The notes under the pieces were generated by a model. The model had not been told where the DNA came from, did not search any database, and worked only from the letters and a program-made list of their open reading frames with translations. Below are positions 45,180-54,415 of a stretch of 64,000 bases of DNA, one piece after another. A program made the translations under genes and the position numbers. The DNA comes from Nocardiopsis metallicus (GTDB lineage Bacteria; Actinomycetota; Actinomycetes; Streptosporangiales; Streptosporangiaceae), in contig NZ_JACHDO010000001.1 in assembly GCF_014201115.1 (NCBI RefSeq), positions 1,364,001 through 1,428,000 of the forward strand. The letters run 5' to 3'. Position 1 is the first letter of the stretch, and every line of letters begins with the position of its first letter.

Positions 45180-45993
45180 GGACCACCGGGTCGCCTGCGC
45201 GGGCGCAGACCAGGTGTCGCGAGTCCCCGGCCAGGACGGTCAGGTGTCCGGGCACCCGCGATACGTCCGTCGTGGTTCGGCTCCGGGTGTCCCAGGTCCG
45301 GACCGTCCCCCCGCGGCTGGCCGCCGACACGGTGTGGCCGTCCGATCCGGGTGCGTACACCGCGTACACCTCCTCGCCGGGGGCGGTCGCGTACTCGCCG
45401 ACCCGCTCACCGGTGCCCACGTCCCACAGCCGCACCCGTTCGTCGTCGTGGCCGGTGGCGATGGTGAGCCCGCCCCGGGCCGGGGCCAGCAGCGCGGCGG
45501 TCTCCGGTGGGGAGGGCATCGCGGTGTCCAGCCGCACCACCAGACTGCGTCCGGCCAGGTCCCACACGCCCAGGGCGGTCTCCCGGTCGTGGGCGAGTAC
45601 GGCGACCGTTCCGTCGGGCAGGGTCGCGGCGTCCAGTACCACCAACCAGTCCGAGGAGTCCGCCAGGAGGTCGTCGACGGGCGTCTGCGCGGCCAGGTCC
45701 CAGGCTCGGGCGGTCGACCCCCAGCCTCCGCCGGTCACGGCGATCGGAACCCCGTCGGGGGTCAGGGCCGTGGCCAGGCAGTCGATACCGGTTCCGTGTC
45801 CGGTGTCTATCCAGCCCAGGGGCTGGCGCTGGTCGGGGTCCCACAGGCGTAGGGACCCGTCGGAGTAGCCGCCCGCGAGGATCCGGCCGCCGTCGGGCAG
45901 GGCGACCACGCGGGCGCAGGTGATGGCGGCGTGCGGTGAGGACGACCCCGGCGGGGTCCACGCCTGGCGCCCGGGGGTGGTCGGGGGCTGCAC
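45160..45993 (-). CDS. WD40-repeat protein
   Basis: A 277-residue beta-propeller protein. Repeats with the WD signature are visible: GGYSDGSLRLWDPDQRQPL, GGGWGSTARAWDLAAQ, LAHDRETALGVWDLAGRSLV, TGHDDERVRLWDVGTGERV and ASRGGTVRTWDTRS. About six blades fit the length. There is no signal peptide or kinase domain. It would act as a protein-interaction scaffold with an unknown partner. The GTG start follows a GGCAGGAA site. Its last 20 bp overlap the WYL gene convergently. Confidence 0.8.
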   Translation of the reverse strand: MQPPTTPGRQAWTPPGSSSPHAAITCARVVALPDGGRILAGGYSDGSLRLWDPDQRQPLGWIDTGHGTGIDCLATALTPDGVPIAVTGGGWGSTARAWDLAAQTPVDDLLADSSDWLVVLDAATLPDGTVAVLAHDRETALGVWDLAGRSLVVRLDTAMPSPPETAALLAPARGGLTIATGHDDERVRLWDVGTGERVGEYATAPGEEVYAVYAPGSDGHTVSAASRGGTVRTWDTRSRTTTDVSRVPGHLTVLAGDSRHLVCARAGDPVVLTRTEE

Positions 45994-46226
45994 GGGGGTT
46001 CCTGCCTTTCCGTGGTGTTGCGGGTGATCCGGGCGCTATGTACCCATCGTCGGCCCTTGTCACCGTGGAGGGGAGGCCGTTTCCGGTCAGGGCGCCGTAC
46101 GGGGCGAACGGGGGTGTGTGGTCGTGCTCACGCGGAGGAACGGGGTGAGTCCTCCGGGTTACCCGGGGCGTATTACTGACTGGTAGGTTCGCGTAGTTAC
46201 CCGACGGTAGAAAGATGAGGAGACCC

Positions 46227-46973
46227 GTGCACGAGGGCGCCCTGACCCGGCTCAGACCCGTTCCCCACAGCCGTTTCCGGCTCTTCGTCCTGCACCACGC
46301 GGGCGGCTCCCACCTCGGGTACCGGGGCTGGGTCCGGCACTTTCCCGCCGACTGGGAGATCTGCCTGCTGGACGCGCCGGGCCGGGCCCGCCGGGCCGAC
46401 GAGGAGCCGGTCCGCGACGCCGCCGCCCTGGCCGAACACATGCACCGGGTGATCCGTCCCGAACTCGACCGCCCCTTCGGCCTCTTCGGTCACAGCATGG
46501 GTGCACTGGTCGCCTACGAACTCACCCGCCGCCTGACCGACGGCGCGAACCCGCCGGTCTGGCTCGGCGCCTCCGCCTGGAGCCCCGAGCCCGGCCCCGA
46601 ACACGCCGAGCCCCGCCACCTGGTCTCCGCCGACCGTCTGCGCGAGGCCATCGCCACCATGGGCGGAACCCCGCGGCACGCCCTGGAGGACCCCGACCTG
46701 TGGTCCTACGTCGAGCCGCTGATGCGCGCCGACCTGGAACTGGTCGACACCTGGAGTCCCGACCCGCAGGCCGAACCGCTGCGGGTTCCGCTGTCCGTCT
46801 TCGGCGGCACCGAGGACCGGGGCATGACCCCCGAACGCCTCGCGGGCTGGGCCGACCACGTCGAGGGCGGCTTCGCCCACCACACCCTGCCCGGCGACCA
46901 CTTCTACTTCACCGGCCGCACCGCTGACGTGGTCTCCCGCATCGTCAAGGACGTCGAACCGCTCCTCGCCTGA
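46227..46973 (+). CDS. Type II thioesterase (SrfAD-like alpha/beta hydrolase)
   Basis: A 248-residue thioesterase. FVLHHAGGSHLGYRGW is the N-terminal signature of editing thioesterases, the nucleophile elbow is GHSMG (Ser90), and the catalytic His lies in GDHFYF. Such enzymes remove misprimed acyl groups from PKS/NRPS carrier proteins. No PKS or NRPS gene is in the window, so it either serves a distant cluster or has another acyl substrate. The GTG start has AGGAG 6 nt upstream. Confidence 0.88.
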   Translation: MHEGALTRLRPVPHSRFRLFVLHHAGGSHLGYRGWVRHFPADWEICLLDAPGRARRADEEPVRDAAALAEHMHRVIRPELDRPFGLFGHSMGALVAYELTRRLTDGANPPVWLGASAWSPEPGPEHAEPRHLVSADRLREAIATMGGTPRHALEDPDLWSYVEPLMRADLELVDTWSPDPQAEPLRVPLSVFGGTEDRGMTPERLAGWADHVEGGFAHHTLPGDHFYFTGRTADVVSRIVKDVEPLLA

Positions 46974-47023
46974 TCCGCCGCCGGCCTGATTCCGGCCCGT
47001 CGGTCGAGCTCCGCCCGGGCCGG

Positions 47024-47641
47024 CTAGCGGATCCGCATCGGCTCGCCCGTGGCCAGGGCAGCGGTTGCGCTGATCAGCTGCCGTAGGCAGAGCTCCTCGG
47101 CCTCCGGGTCCGGTGCGGTCAGGCTCTGGCCGCTCAGGCCGTCGAACCCGGCCAGGAAGAAACGCGCCAGTGCCGCCGCGGGTACGGCCAGATCCTGCCC
47201 GTGCCTCATGGCGATGGTCTCCAGCACCTCCGCGGTCACCGCGCGCATGTCGGCGTCGTGTTCGGCCGTGAGCTTCCTCATCTCCTCGTCCCGCAAGGTC
47301 TGGAGTGCCAGCTCGGTCCAGAGCAGCTGGCCGCCCGGATCCGCCTGAACGGTCTGCCACAGGGCCCGCGCCGCCAGGTTCAGGCTCTCCTCGAACCCGC
47401 TGCCCCGCGCCGCCTCGGCGGTCGGGCGCACCTGTTCCACTACGCGCCTGCTCAGCTCCCGCAGGATCTCCCGCGTGAACTCGGCCTTGGACCCGAACAC
47501 GTAGTGCACGGTCATCTGGGCCACGCCGATCTCCGCGGCCACCGCGCGCGTGCTTCCCGCCGCCGCGCCTTCCCTCGTCATCAGGGTGATCGCGGCATCG
47601 ATGAGCTGGGAGCGCCGTTCGGCGGTGGGGACGTGTGCCAT
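47024..47641 (-). CDS. TetR-family regulator divergent from CYP102 gene
   Basis: A 205-residue regulator. The HTH is GSTRAVAAEIGVAQMTVHYVFGSKAEFTREIL, with a helical effector domain after it. It is divergent from the P450-reductase gene, and the shared gap carries two 17-bp operator-like sites. By analogy with BM3R1 of Bacillus megaterium, a fatty-acid-responsive repressor is plausible (inference). The ATG start has only a weak GGGGG upstream. Confidence 0.88.
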   Translation of the reverse strand: MAHVPTAERRSQLIDAAITLMTREGAAAGSTRAVAAEIGVAQMTVHYVFGSKAEFTREILRELSRRVVEQVRPTAEAARGSGFEESLNLAARALWQTVQADPGGQLLWTELALQTLRDEEMRKLTAEHDADMRAVTAEVLETIAMRHGQDLAVPAAALARFFLAGFDGLSGQSLTAPDPEAEELCLRQLISATAALATGEPMRIR

Positions 47642-47658
47642 GCCCCCAGCATACCCGC

Positions 47659-47686
47659 TTGAACAACCGACATGGTCGTGTAACAT
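47659..47686 (+). promoter_or_regulatory. Sigma-70-like promoter for CYP102 gene
   Basis: TTGAAC and TAACAT are separated by 16 bp in the only AT-rich patch of the gap. The first operator-like site (47668-47678) falls in the spacer, which suits repression. Confidence 0.45.
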
Positions 47687-47704
47687 TGTCACTCGACAAA
47701 GTCG
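47668..47704. promoter_or_regulatory. Paired TetR operators CGAC-N3-GTCG
   Basis: CGACATGGTCG (47668-47678) and CGACAAAGTCG (47694-47704) are each dyad symmetric and spaced 26 bp apart. Taken in opposite orientations, their 17-bp surroundings agree at about 14 positions (AC-CGAC-A-GTCGGTT), so they look like one duplicated, inverted binding site. Confidence 0.6.
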
Positions 47705-47757
47705 GTTGCATGAGCCCGTGGGAAGGCGACCGACCCACCACCGAGGGGGACCGCACC

Positions 47758-50700
47758 ATGACCGCAGCCACCGACACAGGACTCACCCCGATCCCGGAGC
47801 CGCCCGGCCTGCCACTGATCGGCCACACCCTGGACTTCCTCGGCTCGGAGGGGTTCATCGCCCAGCTGAGTGCTCTGGCCCGCGGCGCCGGGCCGATCTT
47901 CCGGGTGCGTCCGATGGGGCAGGAGTTCGTCTGCGTCACCGGGCCCGACCTGGTCGCCGAACTCAGCGACGACACCCGCTTCCGCAAGCACGTCCACGAG
48001 GACCTGCGCTTCCTGCGCGGCCTGGCAGGGGACGGCCTGTTCACCGCCTTCGGGCACGAACCCAACTGGCGCAAGGCCCATGACATCCTGCTGCCCGCCT
48101 TCTCCCTGGGCGCCATGCGCGACTACCACGCCACGATGCTCGACGTCGCCCGCGAGCTCGTCGGCAAGTGGGACCGTCTGGCGGGCAGCCCGGTGGACGT
48201 CACCGAGGACATGACCCGCCTGACCTTCGACACCATCGGCCGGTGCGGGTTCGACTACGACTTCGGCTCCTTCGGCCGCGACGACCAGCACCCCTTCGTC
48301 GACGCCATGTCCCGGGCCCTCGCCCACGCGCAGAAACGCTCCGGCTACCTTCCCGGCACAGAACCCCTGCACATGGGAGCCCGTGCCGCCTTCGACCGCG
48401 ACGTCGCCTACATGGGCGAGGTCGTCGACACCGTCATCCGTGAACGCCGCGCCTCGGGTGACACCTCGACCCACGATCTCCTCGGGCGGATGCTGCACAC
48501 GACCGACCCGGTCACCGGACAGACCCTGGACGACCTCAACATCCGCCACCAGGTGATCACGTTCCTCATCGCCGGGCACGAGACCACCAGCGGTGCGCTC
48601 TCCTTCGCCCTGCACTACCTCACCCAACACCCCGCGGTCCTGGCCCGGGCGCAGGCCGAGGTCGACGCCCTGTGGGGGGACACCGACAGCCCCGATCCCT
48701 CCTACGGCGACGTCGGCAAGCTCCGCTACGTCCGCCAGGTCCTCAACGAGGGTCTGCGCCTGTGGCCCACCGCCCCCGCCTACGTGGTCGAACCCCTGGC
48801 GGACAACGTGATCGGTGGCCGCCACGCCGTCGCCGCCGGAACCCCGCTGCTGGTGTTCACCCCGCTTCTGCACCGGGACGCGGCCTGGGGCGACAACGTG
48901 GAACTCTTCGACCCCGAACGCTTCTCACCCGAGCGTGAGCAGGACCGACCCGTCCACGCCTACAAGCCCTTCGGCAGCGGCGAGCGCGCCTGCATCGGCC
49001 GCCAGTTCGCCCTGCACGAAGCAACTCTCGTCCTCGGCCTGCTCATCCACCGCTTCCGCCTCATCGACCACGCCGGCTACCGGCTCCGGGTGAAGGAGAC
49101 CCTCACCGTCAAACCGGACGGGTTCACCCTGACTCCCGTTCGCCGCAGCTCGGCCGACCGACGCTCCGTCCAGGCGAACGCGAGCCCGCTCTCCGCCCCG
49201 GTGGCCGAGGCCGCGCCCCCGCGGGGCGCCGCCACCGTGCTCCGGGCACCCGGAACCGCCCTCACCGTCCTGTACGGCTCCAACCTGGGCACCTGCGCGG
49301 CCCTGGCCCGCCACCTCGCCGAGGAGGGCAGCGGACACGGTTTCACCACCACTGCCGCTCCTCTGGACGAGGCCGTCGCGGCGCTCAGCCCCGACAGCGG
49401 GCCGGTGCTCATCACCGCCGCCTCCTACAACGGCCGCCCCACCGACGACGCCGCCCGTTTCCTGGACTGGCTCGCCACCCTCGGCCCCGACGACCTCACC
49501 GGGGTCCCCTACGCCGTCCTGGGCGTGGGAGACCGCAACTGGGCCGCCACCTACCAGCACGTCCCCACCCGTATCGACGAACTCATGCACGCGGCGGGCG
49601 CGACCCGCATGCTCGACCGGGCGGCCGCCGACACCTCCGGTGACTACGCGGGCACCGTCGACACCTGGACCGCACACGCCTGGGCCCACCTGCTCGGGGA
49701 GTACGCAAACCCCACCGAGGCCACCACCGAACCAGCCCCGGCGCAAGGCACGGGTACCTCTGGGGAGCCCCTCTACTCGCTCGTCCCGGTCGCGTCCACC
49801 GTCACCGGCGGCCTCACCGAACAGCACGGGCTGAGCCCCATGACCGTGCTGGAGAGCCGCGACCTCGTCGACACCGGCCACCCGCTCGCCCGGCCCAAGC
49901 GCTTCCTGCGCGTCGCACTGCCCGAAGGCCTCACCTACCGGACCGGCGACCACCTCGCCGTACTGCCCCGCAACCCCGACCGGCTGGTCAACCGGGCCCT
50001 GGCCCGCTTCGGCCTGGACCCCGAACAGACCGTCGAGCTCCGGCCCCGCCGCCGCTCGCGCTCGGTCCTGCCGGTGGACCGCCCGCTCACCGTGTGCCGA
50101 CTGCTCACCGAGTTCGTGGAGCTGCAGGCGCCCGCCACCCGCGAACAGATCCGCCTCCTCGCCGAACACACGCCCTGCCCGCCCGAACAGCGACCACTGG
50201 CGGCCCTGGCCGAATCGGTGGAGAACGAGGAGGTCCCTTCGGCCCACAGCGTCCTGGACCTGCTGGAAGCCCACCCCGCCTGCGCTCTGCCCTTCGAGCG
50301 CTACCTGGAGTTCCTCCCGGTCCTGCGGCCCCGGCACTACTCGATCTCCTCCTCGGCCGCGGCCGCTCCCGGCGAGGCCGACCTCATGGTGGCCCTGCTG
50401 GAACAGCCGCACCGCGCGACCGGGGGAACCTTCCGGGGTGTGGCCTCCGAGTACCTGCACCGGGTCGGTGCCGGGGACACCCTCCTGGCCCGGGTCCTGC
50501 CCTGCGCCGAAGCCTTCCGTCCGCCCGCGGACCCGGCCGTCCCGGTCATCATGATCAGTGCCGGAACCGGACTGGCGCCCTTCCGGGGGTTCATCGCCGA
50601 CCGCGTACACGAGGGGACCGGCGGCCCGGCCCTGTGCTACTTCGGCTGCGACCACGAGGACGTGGACTACCTGCACCGCGAGGAACTGGAGGCGGCCGAA

Positions 50701-50988
50701 CGGGCCGGAGCGGTCCAGTTGCGCCCCGTCTTCAGCCAAGCGCCCCAGAACGGGGACCGCTACGTCCAGGACCGCATCACCCGTGAGGGTGAGGAGGTCT
50801 GGGACCTGCTCGAACGCGGCGCCCGAGTGTACGTGTGCGGTGACGGCCGCGCCATGGCCCCCGGTGTCCGCGCCGCCCTGCACGGCCTGCACACCCGCTT
50901 CACCGGATCCGATTCCGCCGGTGCGCACGCCTGGCTGGAAGACCTGCGGGAACAGGGAAGGTACGTGGAAGACGTCTGGGCGGGCTGA
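47758..50988 (+). CDS. Self-sufficient cytochrome P450-reductase fusion, CYP102 type
   Basis: A 1076-residue fusion, the length of P450 BM3 relatives. The heme domain has the oxygen-activation helix AGHETTSG (272-279), E-x-x-R in NEGLRLWP, and FGSGERACIGRQ with the heme-thiolate Cys412. An FMN flavodoxin domain follows from about residue 502 (LTVLYGSNLGTCAALARHLAEEG). Then come FAD (PRHYSISSS) and NADPH (MISAGTGLAPFRGF) domains and a C-terminal DVWAG with the conserved Trp. CYP102 enzymes hydroxylate fatty acids near the omega end using NADPH without partner proteins. The ATG is chosen for GAGGGGGA 7 nt upstream. The substrate is presumed to be a fatty acid or derivative. Confidence 0.95.
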   Translation: MTAATDTGLTPIPEPPGLPLIGHTLDFLGSEGFIAQLSALARGAGPIFRVRPMGQEFVCVTGPDLVAELSDDTRFRKHVHEDLRFLRGLAGDGLFTAFGHEPNWRKAHDILLPAFSLGAMRDYHATMLDVARELVGKWDRLAGSPVDVTEDMTRLTFDTIGRCGFDYDFGSFGRDDQHPFVDAMSRALAHAQKRSGYLPGTEPLHMGARAAFDRDVAYMGEVVDTVIRERRASGDTSTHDLLGRMLHTTDPVTGQTLDDLNIRHQVITFLIAGHETTSGALSFALHYLTQHPAVLARAQAEVDALWGDTDSPDPSYGDVGKLRYVRQVLNEGLRLWPTAPAYVVEPLADNVIGGRHAVAAGTPLLVFTPLLHRDAAWGDNVELFDPERFSPEREQDRPVHAYKPFGSGERACIGRQFALHEATLVLGLLIHRFRLIDHAGYRLRVKETLTVKPDGFTLTPVRRSSADRRSVQANASPLSAPVAEAAPPRGAATVLRAPGTALTVLYGSNLGTCAALARHLAEEGSGHGFTTTAAPLDEAVAALSPDSGPVLITAASYNGRPTDDAARFLDWLATLGPDDLTGVPYAVLGVGDRNWAATYQHVPTRIDELMHAAGATRMLDRAAADTSGDYAGTVDTWTAHAWAHLLGEYANPTEATTEPAPAQGTGTSGEPLYSLVPVASTVTGGLTEQHGLSPMTVLESRDLVDTGHPLARPKRFLRVALPEGLTYRTGDHLAVLPRNPDRLVNRALARFGLDPEQTVELRPRRRSRSVLPVDRPLTVCRLLTEFVELQAPATREQIRLLAEHTPCPPEQRPLAALAESVENEEVPSAHSVLDLLEAHPACALPFERYLEFLPVLRPRHYSISSSAAAAPGEADLMVALLEQPHRATGGTFRGVASEYLHRVGAGDTLLARVLPCAEAFRPPADPAVPVIMISAGTGLAPFRGFIADRVHEGTGGPALCYFGCDHEDVDYLHREELEAAERAGAVQLRPVFSQAPQNGDRYVQDRITREGEEVWDLLERGARVYVCGDGRAMAPGVRAALHGLHTRFTGSDSAGAHAWLEDLREQGRYVEDVWAG

Positions 50989-51023
50989 TCCGGCCACGCG
51001 CGTTGTCCCGCTGACCGCTGATC

Positions 51024-51065
51024 CACGGGCCGCCCCCGGGCCGACCGGCCCCGGGGCGGCCCGTG
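51024..51065. terminator. Terminator between CYP102 and amylase genes
   Basis: CACGGGCCGCCCC pairs perfectly with GGGGCGGCCCGTG, with further G/C pairing inside. It lies between convergent genes. Confidence 0.7.
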
Positions 51066-51131
51066 CTGTTGTCCGGACCTCAGGGGAGGATCCGGGGATC
51101 CGCCCGCTTCAGCGTGCCCGCGTCCGCCTCG

Positions 51132-52955
51132 TCAGGCCCGGGTGCCGACCGCCACCGCGTAGCCCGGGCCCTCGGCGGACAGTTCCACCTTCTCGCCCGG
51201 CCGCACCCGTGCCTGACCCTCGCTCGCCACGACCTCGAACCCCGCCGCGTCCAGCTCCTCCGGAGCGGCGATCCGGTCCCCGTGCGGGCCGTCGGTCAGG
51301 TGCACCAGGACCACCTGCTCGCCCAGGGTGCGCAGGAACGTCATGTGGTGCTCGCCAGCGTCCAGCCAGCGCAGCCCACCGCTCTGCAGCGCGGGCAGCT
51401 CCCGGTGCAGGGCCAGCAGGCGGCGGTGGGATGCCAGCACCTGGCGGTCCCAGTCCTGGGGCCGGTGCCAGGGCATCGTGCGCCGCGAGTTCTCCCCGTC
51501 GCGCCCCTCCAGCCCGATCTCGTCACCGGCGAACACGAACGGCACCCCCGGCAGCGTGGCCTGGGCGGCCACACCCACCGCCTGACGCACCGGGTCGCCC
51601 ACCACGGTGCGAAAACGCGCGGAGTCGTGGGTGCTCAGCGCGTTGACGCTGTGCGTGCGCACCCGCCAGGGCAGTCCGGCGTTGGTGGCCCGCATCGCCC
51701 GCACGGCCTCGGCCGCACCGCTGCTGGGCAGCGGCGCCGACGTGTGCGTGGCCGCGTACCGCACCCCTTCGGGGCCGGTGTTCAGCCAGGCCCACACCGG
51801 TCGGGTGAACCCGGCGTAGTTCATCACCCCGTGCCAGCCGTCGTGGCGGGTGTCGGGCCCGGCGTCGTAGAAGTGCTCGGCCAGCAGCCACGCCTGCGGG
51901 GCCGCCTCGCGCATCCGGGCGGCGATCTCCCCGGAGACCTCGTGGTTGACGTCCTGGGCGCCCAGGCGGCCGGTCATGTTGGCCACGTCGATCCGCCAGC
52001 CGTCCAGCCCCTCCTCGCCGCCCAACCGGTCCACCAGCACCGAGTCGTCAGCGCCGTACACGCGTTCGCGCAGCGCCGCGGAGGAGTAGTCGAGCTTGGG
52101 CAGCGAACGCACGTTCAGCCAGCTGACGTAGTCGTCGGGGTGCTCGTCGAAGTAGTAGTAGCCCGCCTCCTCCGAGTCCGGGTCGGCCTTGGCGGCCAGG
52201 AACCACTCGTGTTCGTCTCCGGTGTGGTTGGTGGTGAGGTCGCCCATCACCTTCATCCCGCGTGCGTGCGCCTCCCGGGTCAGGGCGTTCAGCGCCTCGT
52301 CACCGCCGAGCAGCGGGTCCACCTCGGTGAAGCTGGAGGCGTCGTAGCGGTGCGTGGAACGGGCCGGGAAGAAGGGGGTGAGGTACACGACCTGAGCGCC
52401 GAGCTCGGCCAGGTGGTCCAAGTGGCGGCGCACCCCCTCCAGAGTGCCGCCGTAGTACTCTCCGGGCGCTGCCGGGCCGAACCCCGCGGGTTCGTCGTCC
52501 CAGGCCCGGGGCACCGCCCAGTCCGGGTGGTCGGCCAGCGGACCGAGGGAGTCGTCGTCGCGGGCGAACCGGTCCGGGAAGATCTGGTAGACGGTGGTCC
52601 CGGGCACCCAGGAGGGCGGGTTCGGCGCGTTGACCAGCCGGAAGTTTCCGTCGTCGGTGACCTCGTGGTCGTGTGCGCCCGCCTGGTTGAGCCAGGTGTA
52701 ACGGCGCTCGCGCACGATCGCGAAACGGTAGGAGGTCACCACCTCCTGCACGGGGATGTGGACCGCGAACCAGCTCACCCCGTCCGCGGTGTGCTCCAGT
52801 TCGCCCTCGACCAGGCCCGACTCGCCGTCCTCCACCACGTTCGCGTACACCGCGTCCGCGCCGCCGGGGACCCGCACCCGCAGGCGCGCCCGGTTCCCGT
52901 CGAGGGTCACGTAGTCGGGTGAGCCGTCGTGGTGGGGGTCGTGGCTGAACAGCAT
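51132..52955 (-). CDS. GH13 alpha-amylase family enzyme (neopullulanase/maltodextrinase-like)
   Basis: A 607-residue protein. An N-terminal beta-sandwich (about residues 1-115) precedes VYQIFPDRFARDD, the start of the barrel in cyclomaltodextrinase/neopullulanase-type enzymes. The four GH13 regions are visible: GDLTTNHTGDEH, DGWRIDVAN (nucleophile Asp), LLAEHF (acid/base Glu) and LSTHDSARF. There is no signal peptide, so it would act on imported maltodextrins in the cytoplasm. No transporter or LacI regulator gene is adjacent. The upstream AT-rich gap (near 53015-53035) contains CGAAAGTTTTTACG, a possible LacI-type half-symmetric site. Confidence 0.9.
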   Translation of the reverse strand: MLFSHDPHHDGSPDYVTLDGNRARLRVRVPGGADAVYANVVEDGESGLVEGELEHTADGVSWFAVHIPVQEVVTSYRFAIVRERRYTWLNQAGAHDHEVTDDGNFRLVNAPNPPSWVPGTTVYQIFPDRFARDDDSLGPLADHPDWAVPRAWDDEPAGFGPAAPGEYYGGTLEGVRRHLDHLAELGAQVVYLTPFFPARSTHRYDASSFTEVDPLLGGDEALNALTREAHARGMKVMGDLTTNHTGDEHEWFLAAKADPDSEEAGYYYFDEHPDDYVSWLNVRSLPKLDYSSAALRERVYGADDSVLVDRLGGEEGLDGWRIDVANMTGRLGAQDVNHEVSGEIAARMREAAPQAWLLAEHFYDAGPDTRHDGWHGVMNYAGFTRPVWAWLNTGPEGVRYAATHTSAPLPSSGAAEAVRAMRATNAGLPWRVRTHSVNALSTHDSARFRTVVGDPVRQAVGVAAQATLPGVPFVFAGDEIGLEGRDGENSRRTMPWHRPQDWDRQVLASHRRLLALHRELPALQSGGLRWLDAGEHHMTFLRTLGEQVVLVHLTDGPHGDRIAAPEELDAAGFEVVASEGQARVRPGEKVELSAEGPGYAVAVGTRA

Positions 52956-53184
52956 GTGGGGACTCCGTAAGTGCCAAGAGGAAAGAGCAAGTCACATAAT
53001 GGCAAGAATCAGGCGTGATCGCGAAAGTTTTTACGTATTGATCTTGCGTTCGACGGAATCTGCGCAGCCCAGCCCCGTCAGGGATTCCGGTGGCCCCGGA
53101 GGCTGAAAGGCCCCGGCGCACGCGAGCCCAGACTCATGAGGTACCCCCCTGTCCTGGTGGTTTCTCTCGGGTTACCGTTGTGGT

Positions 53185-53706
53185 ATGAGCCTTGAGCTGC
53201 CAACCGAACGACTCCTGATCAGGGAGTGGGAGCTGGGCGATGCCGATGCGGCCCTGCAGATCTACGGGGCCGAGGAGGTCGCGCACTGGCTGACGCCGGA
53301 GTGGCAACCGGTAACCGACATCAGCGCGATGCGCTCGGTGCTCCACGCCTGGATCGAGGCGGGACCGAACCTGATCCCGCCCGCCGGGCGCTGGGCGATC
53401 GTCCGTAAGGAAGACGGACAACTGGTGGGAGGGCTGTCGTTGAAGCTGCTTCCGCCCTTCGAGGAGGACTTCGAGCTGACCTGGGCGCTGCGCCCGGACG
53501 TGTGGGGTCAGGGCTACGCCACCGAGGCGAGCCAGGCCATCATCAGCTGGGCGTTCAAACAGGGGATCGAGGAGGTGTTCGCGGTCGCACGGCCGCGCAA
53601 CGAGCGGGCGATCGCCGTCGCGCGCAGACTCGGTATGGAGTGGGTCGGCGAAACCGAGAAGTACTACGACATGCGCTTGCAGGTGTTCCGTCTGCGTCCC
53701 AGCTGA
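53185..53706 (+). CDS. GNAT N-acetyltransferase (RimJ/RimL-like)
   Basis: A 173-residue protein. The start LELPTERLLIREWELGDADA and the acetyl-CoA site RPDVWGQGYATEASQAIISWAF are classical for the RimJ/RimL GNAT group, and NERAIAVARRLGMEWVGETEKYYD matches the C-terminal part. It would acetylate an amino group of a protein N-terminus or small molecule. The promoter lies in the gap shared with the amylase gene; only weak ribosome binding sequence precedes the ATG. Confidence 0.88.
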   Translation: MSLELPTERLLIREWELGDADAALQIYGAEEVAHWLTPEWQPVTDISAMRSVLHAWIEAGPNLIPPAGRWAIVRKEDGQLVGGLSLKLLPPFEEDFELTWALRPDVWGQGYATEASQAIISWAFKQGIEEVFAVARPRNERAIAVARRLGMEWVGETEKYYDMRLQVFRLRPS

Positions 53707-53923
53707 ACCCGGGGGCCGCGGCTGCCACGACAGCCGCGTCGCGTAGGGGGCAAAGCCGCGCGGGGAACACGGCCGCACCGGGCGGCATGGCCGCACTGAG
53801 GACGCGGCCACGCGACCAAGGGTGCTGGCACACAGCTTGACGGCCGCGCGGACGCGACCCCTCGGAGGGCTCCTCCGGCGGGTCGCGTCCGCGTGGCCGG
53901 GTGTATGGCCGGTCGTGTGTTCA
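53707..53923. other. Gap after GNAT gene
   Basis: No gene or clear structure is seen. The DNA merges into the decayed aldo/keto reductase. Confidence 0.4.
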
Positions 53924-54327
53924 CCGAAGCCCCCGCGGGCCGTCGCGACAGCCAGTGGATCCACACCTGTGGCACGGTCCGCACGTTCTCGGCGGTCACC
54001 TTCGAGAGCACGTCAACCACGTCGGGGAGCAGCTCCTCGACCACCGGCGGTCCGGGCCGCGGGTGCGGTGCGGACGGTTGCGCTCGGGCAGGGGCGACCC
54101 CTTAGGGCCTGGACCAGGACTTCCTCGGCCGCGCCGTCGGAGGAGGCGTCGGCGCTGTCGAACGGGGGCACTCCGGCGTCCAGGCATCGGTCCACCGGCT
54201 GTCGGGCCTGTTCGGGGCCGGTGGTGCCCCACTCCCCGAACAGGGGGCCGCTGCCTCCGAAGGTGCCGGTGTTCGGGCTGAGTTCGGGGACGCGCAGGCC
54301 GCTGGCGCCCAGATGTCGGTAGCGCAT
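53924..54327 (-). pseudogene. Decayed aldo/keto reductase with large internal deletion
   Basis: The 5' part reads MRYRHLGASGLRVPELSPNTGTFGGSG...EQARQPVDRCLDAGVPPFDSADASSDGAAEEVLVQALRG. This is the unmistakable N-terminus of an aldo/keto reductase, with the catalytic Asp but P-P-F-D-S-A-D-A in place of N-x-F-D-T-A-D-x-Y, so the Tyr is lost. The frame then shifts directly into VVEELLPDVVDVLSKVTAENVRTVPQVWIHWLSRRPAGASV, the normal C-terminal helix region. About 200 central residues are missing. It is divergent from an intact TetR gene that presumably once controlled it. Confidence 0.8.
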
Positions 54328-54356
54328 GGCACGCCAGAGCTAATAGCACGAAAATC

Positions 54357-54400
54357 CCGTTATTACGGCGCGTAGGCTAGCAGAAGAGAACCGTTAACGG
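54357..54400. promoter_or_regulatory. Pair of related dyads CCGTTATTACGG and CCGTTAACGG
   Basis: Two palindromic sites (54357-54368 and 54391-54400) share CCGTTA arms. They lie between the reductase pseudogene and the TetR gene, the second 16 nt before the TetR start. Likely operators of that TetR protein. Confidence 0.5.
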
Positions 54401-54415
54401 AATGGGAGTCCCTTC

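Noticed and set aside
46227..46973. Part of a local PKS/NRPS gene cluster
   Set aside because: The thioesterase stands alone; no carrier-protein, ketosynthase or adenylation gene lies in the window.
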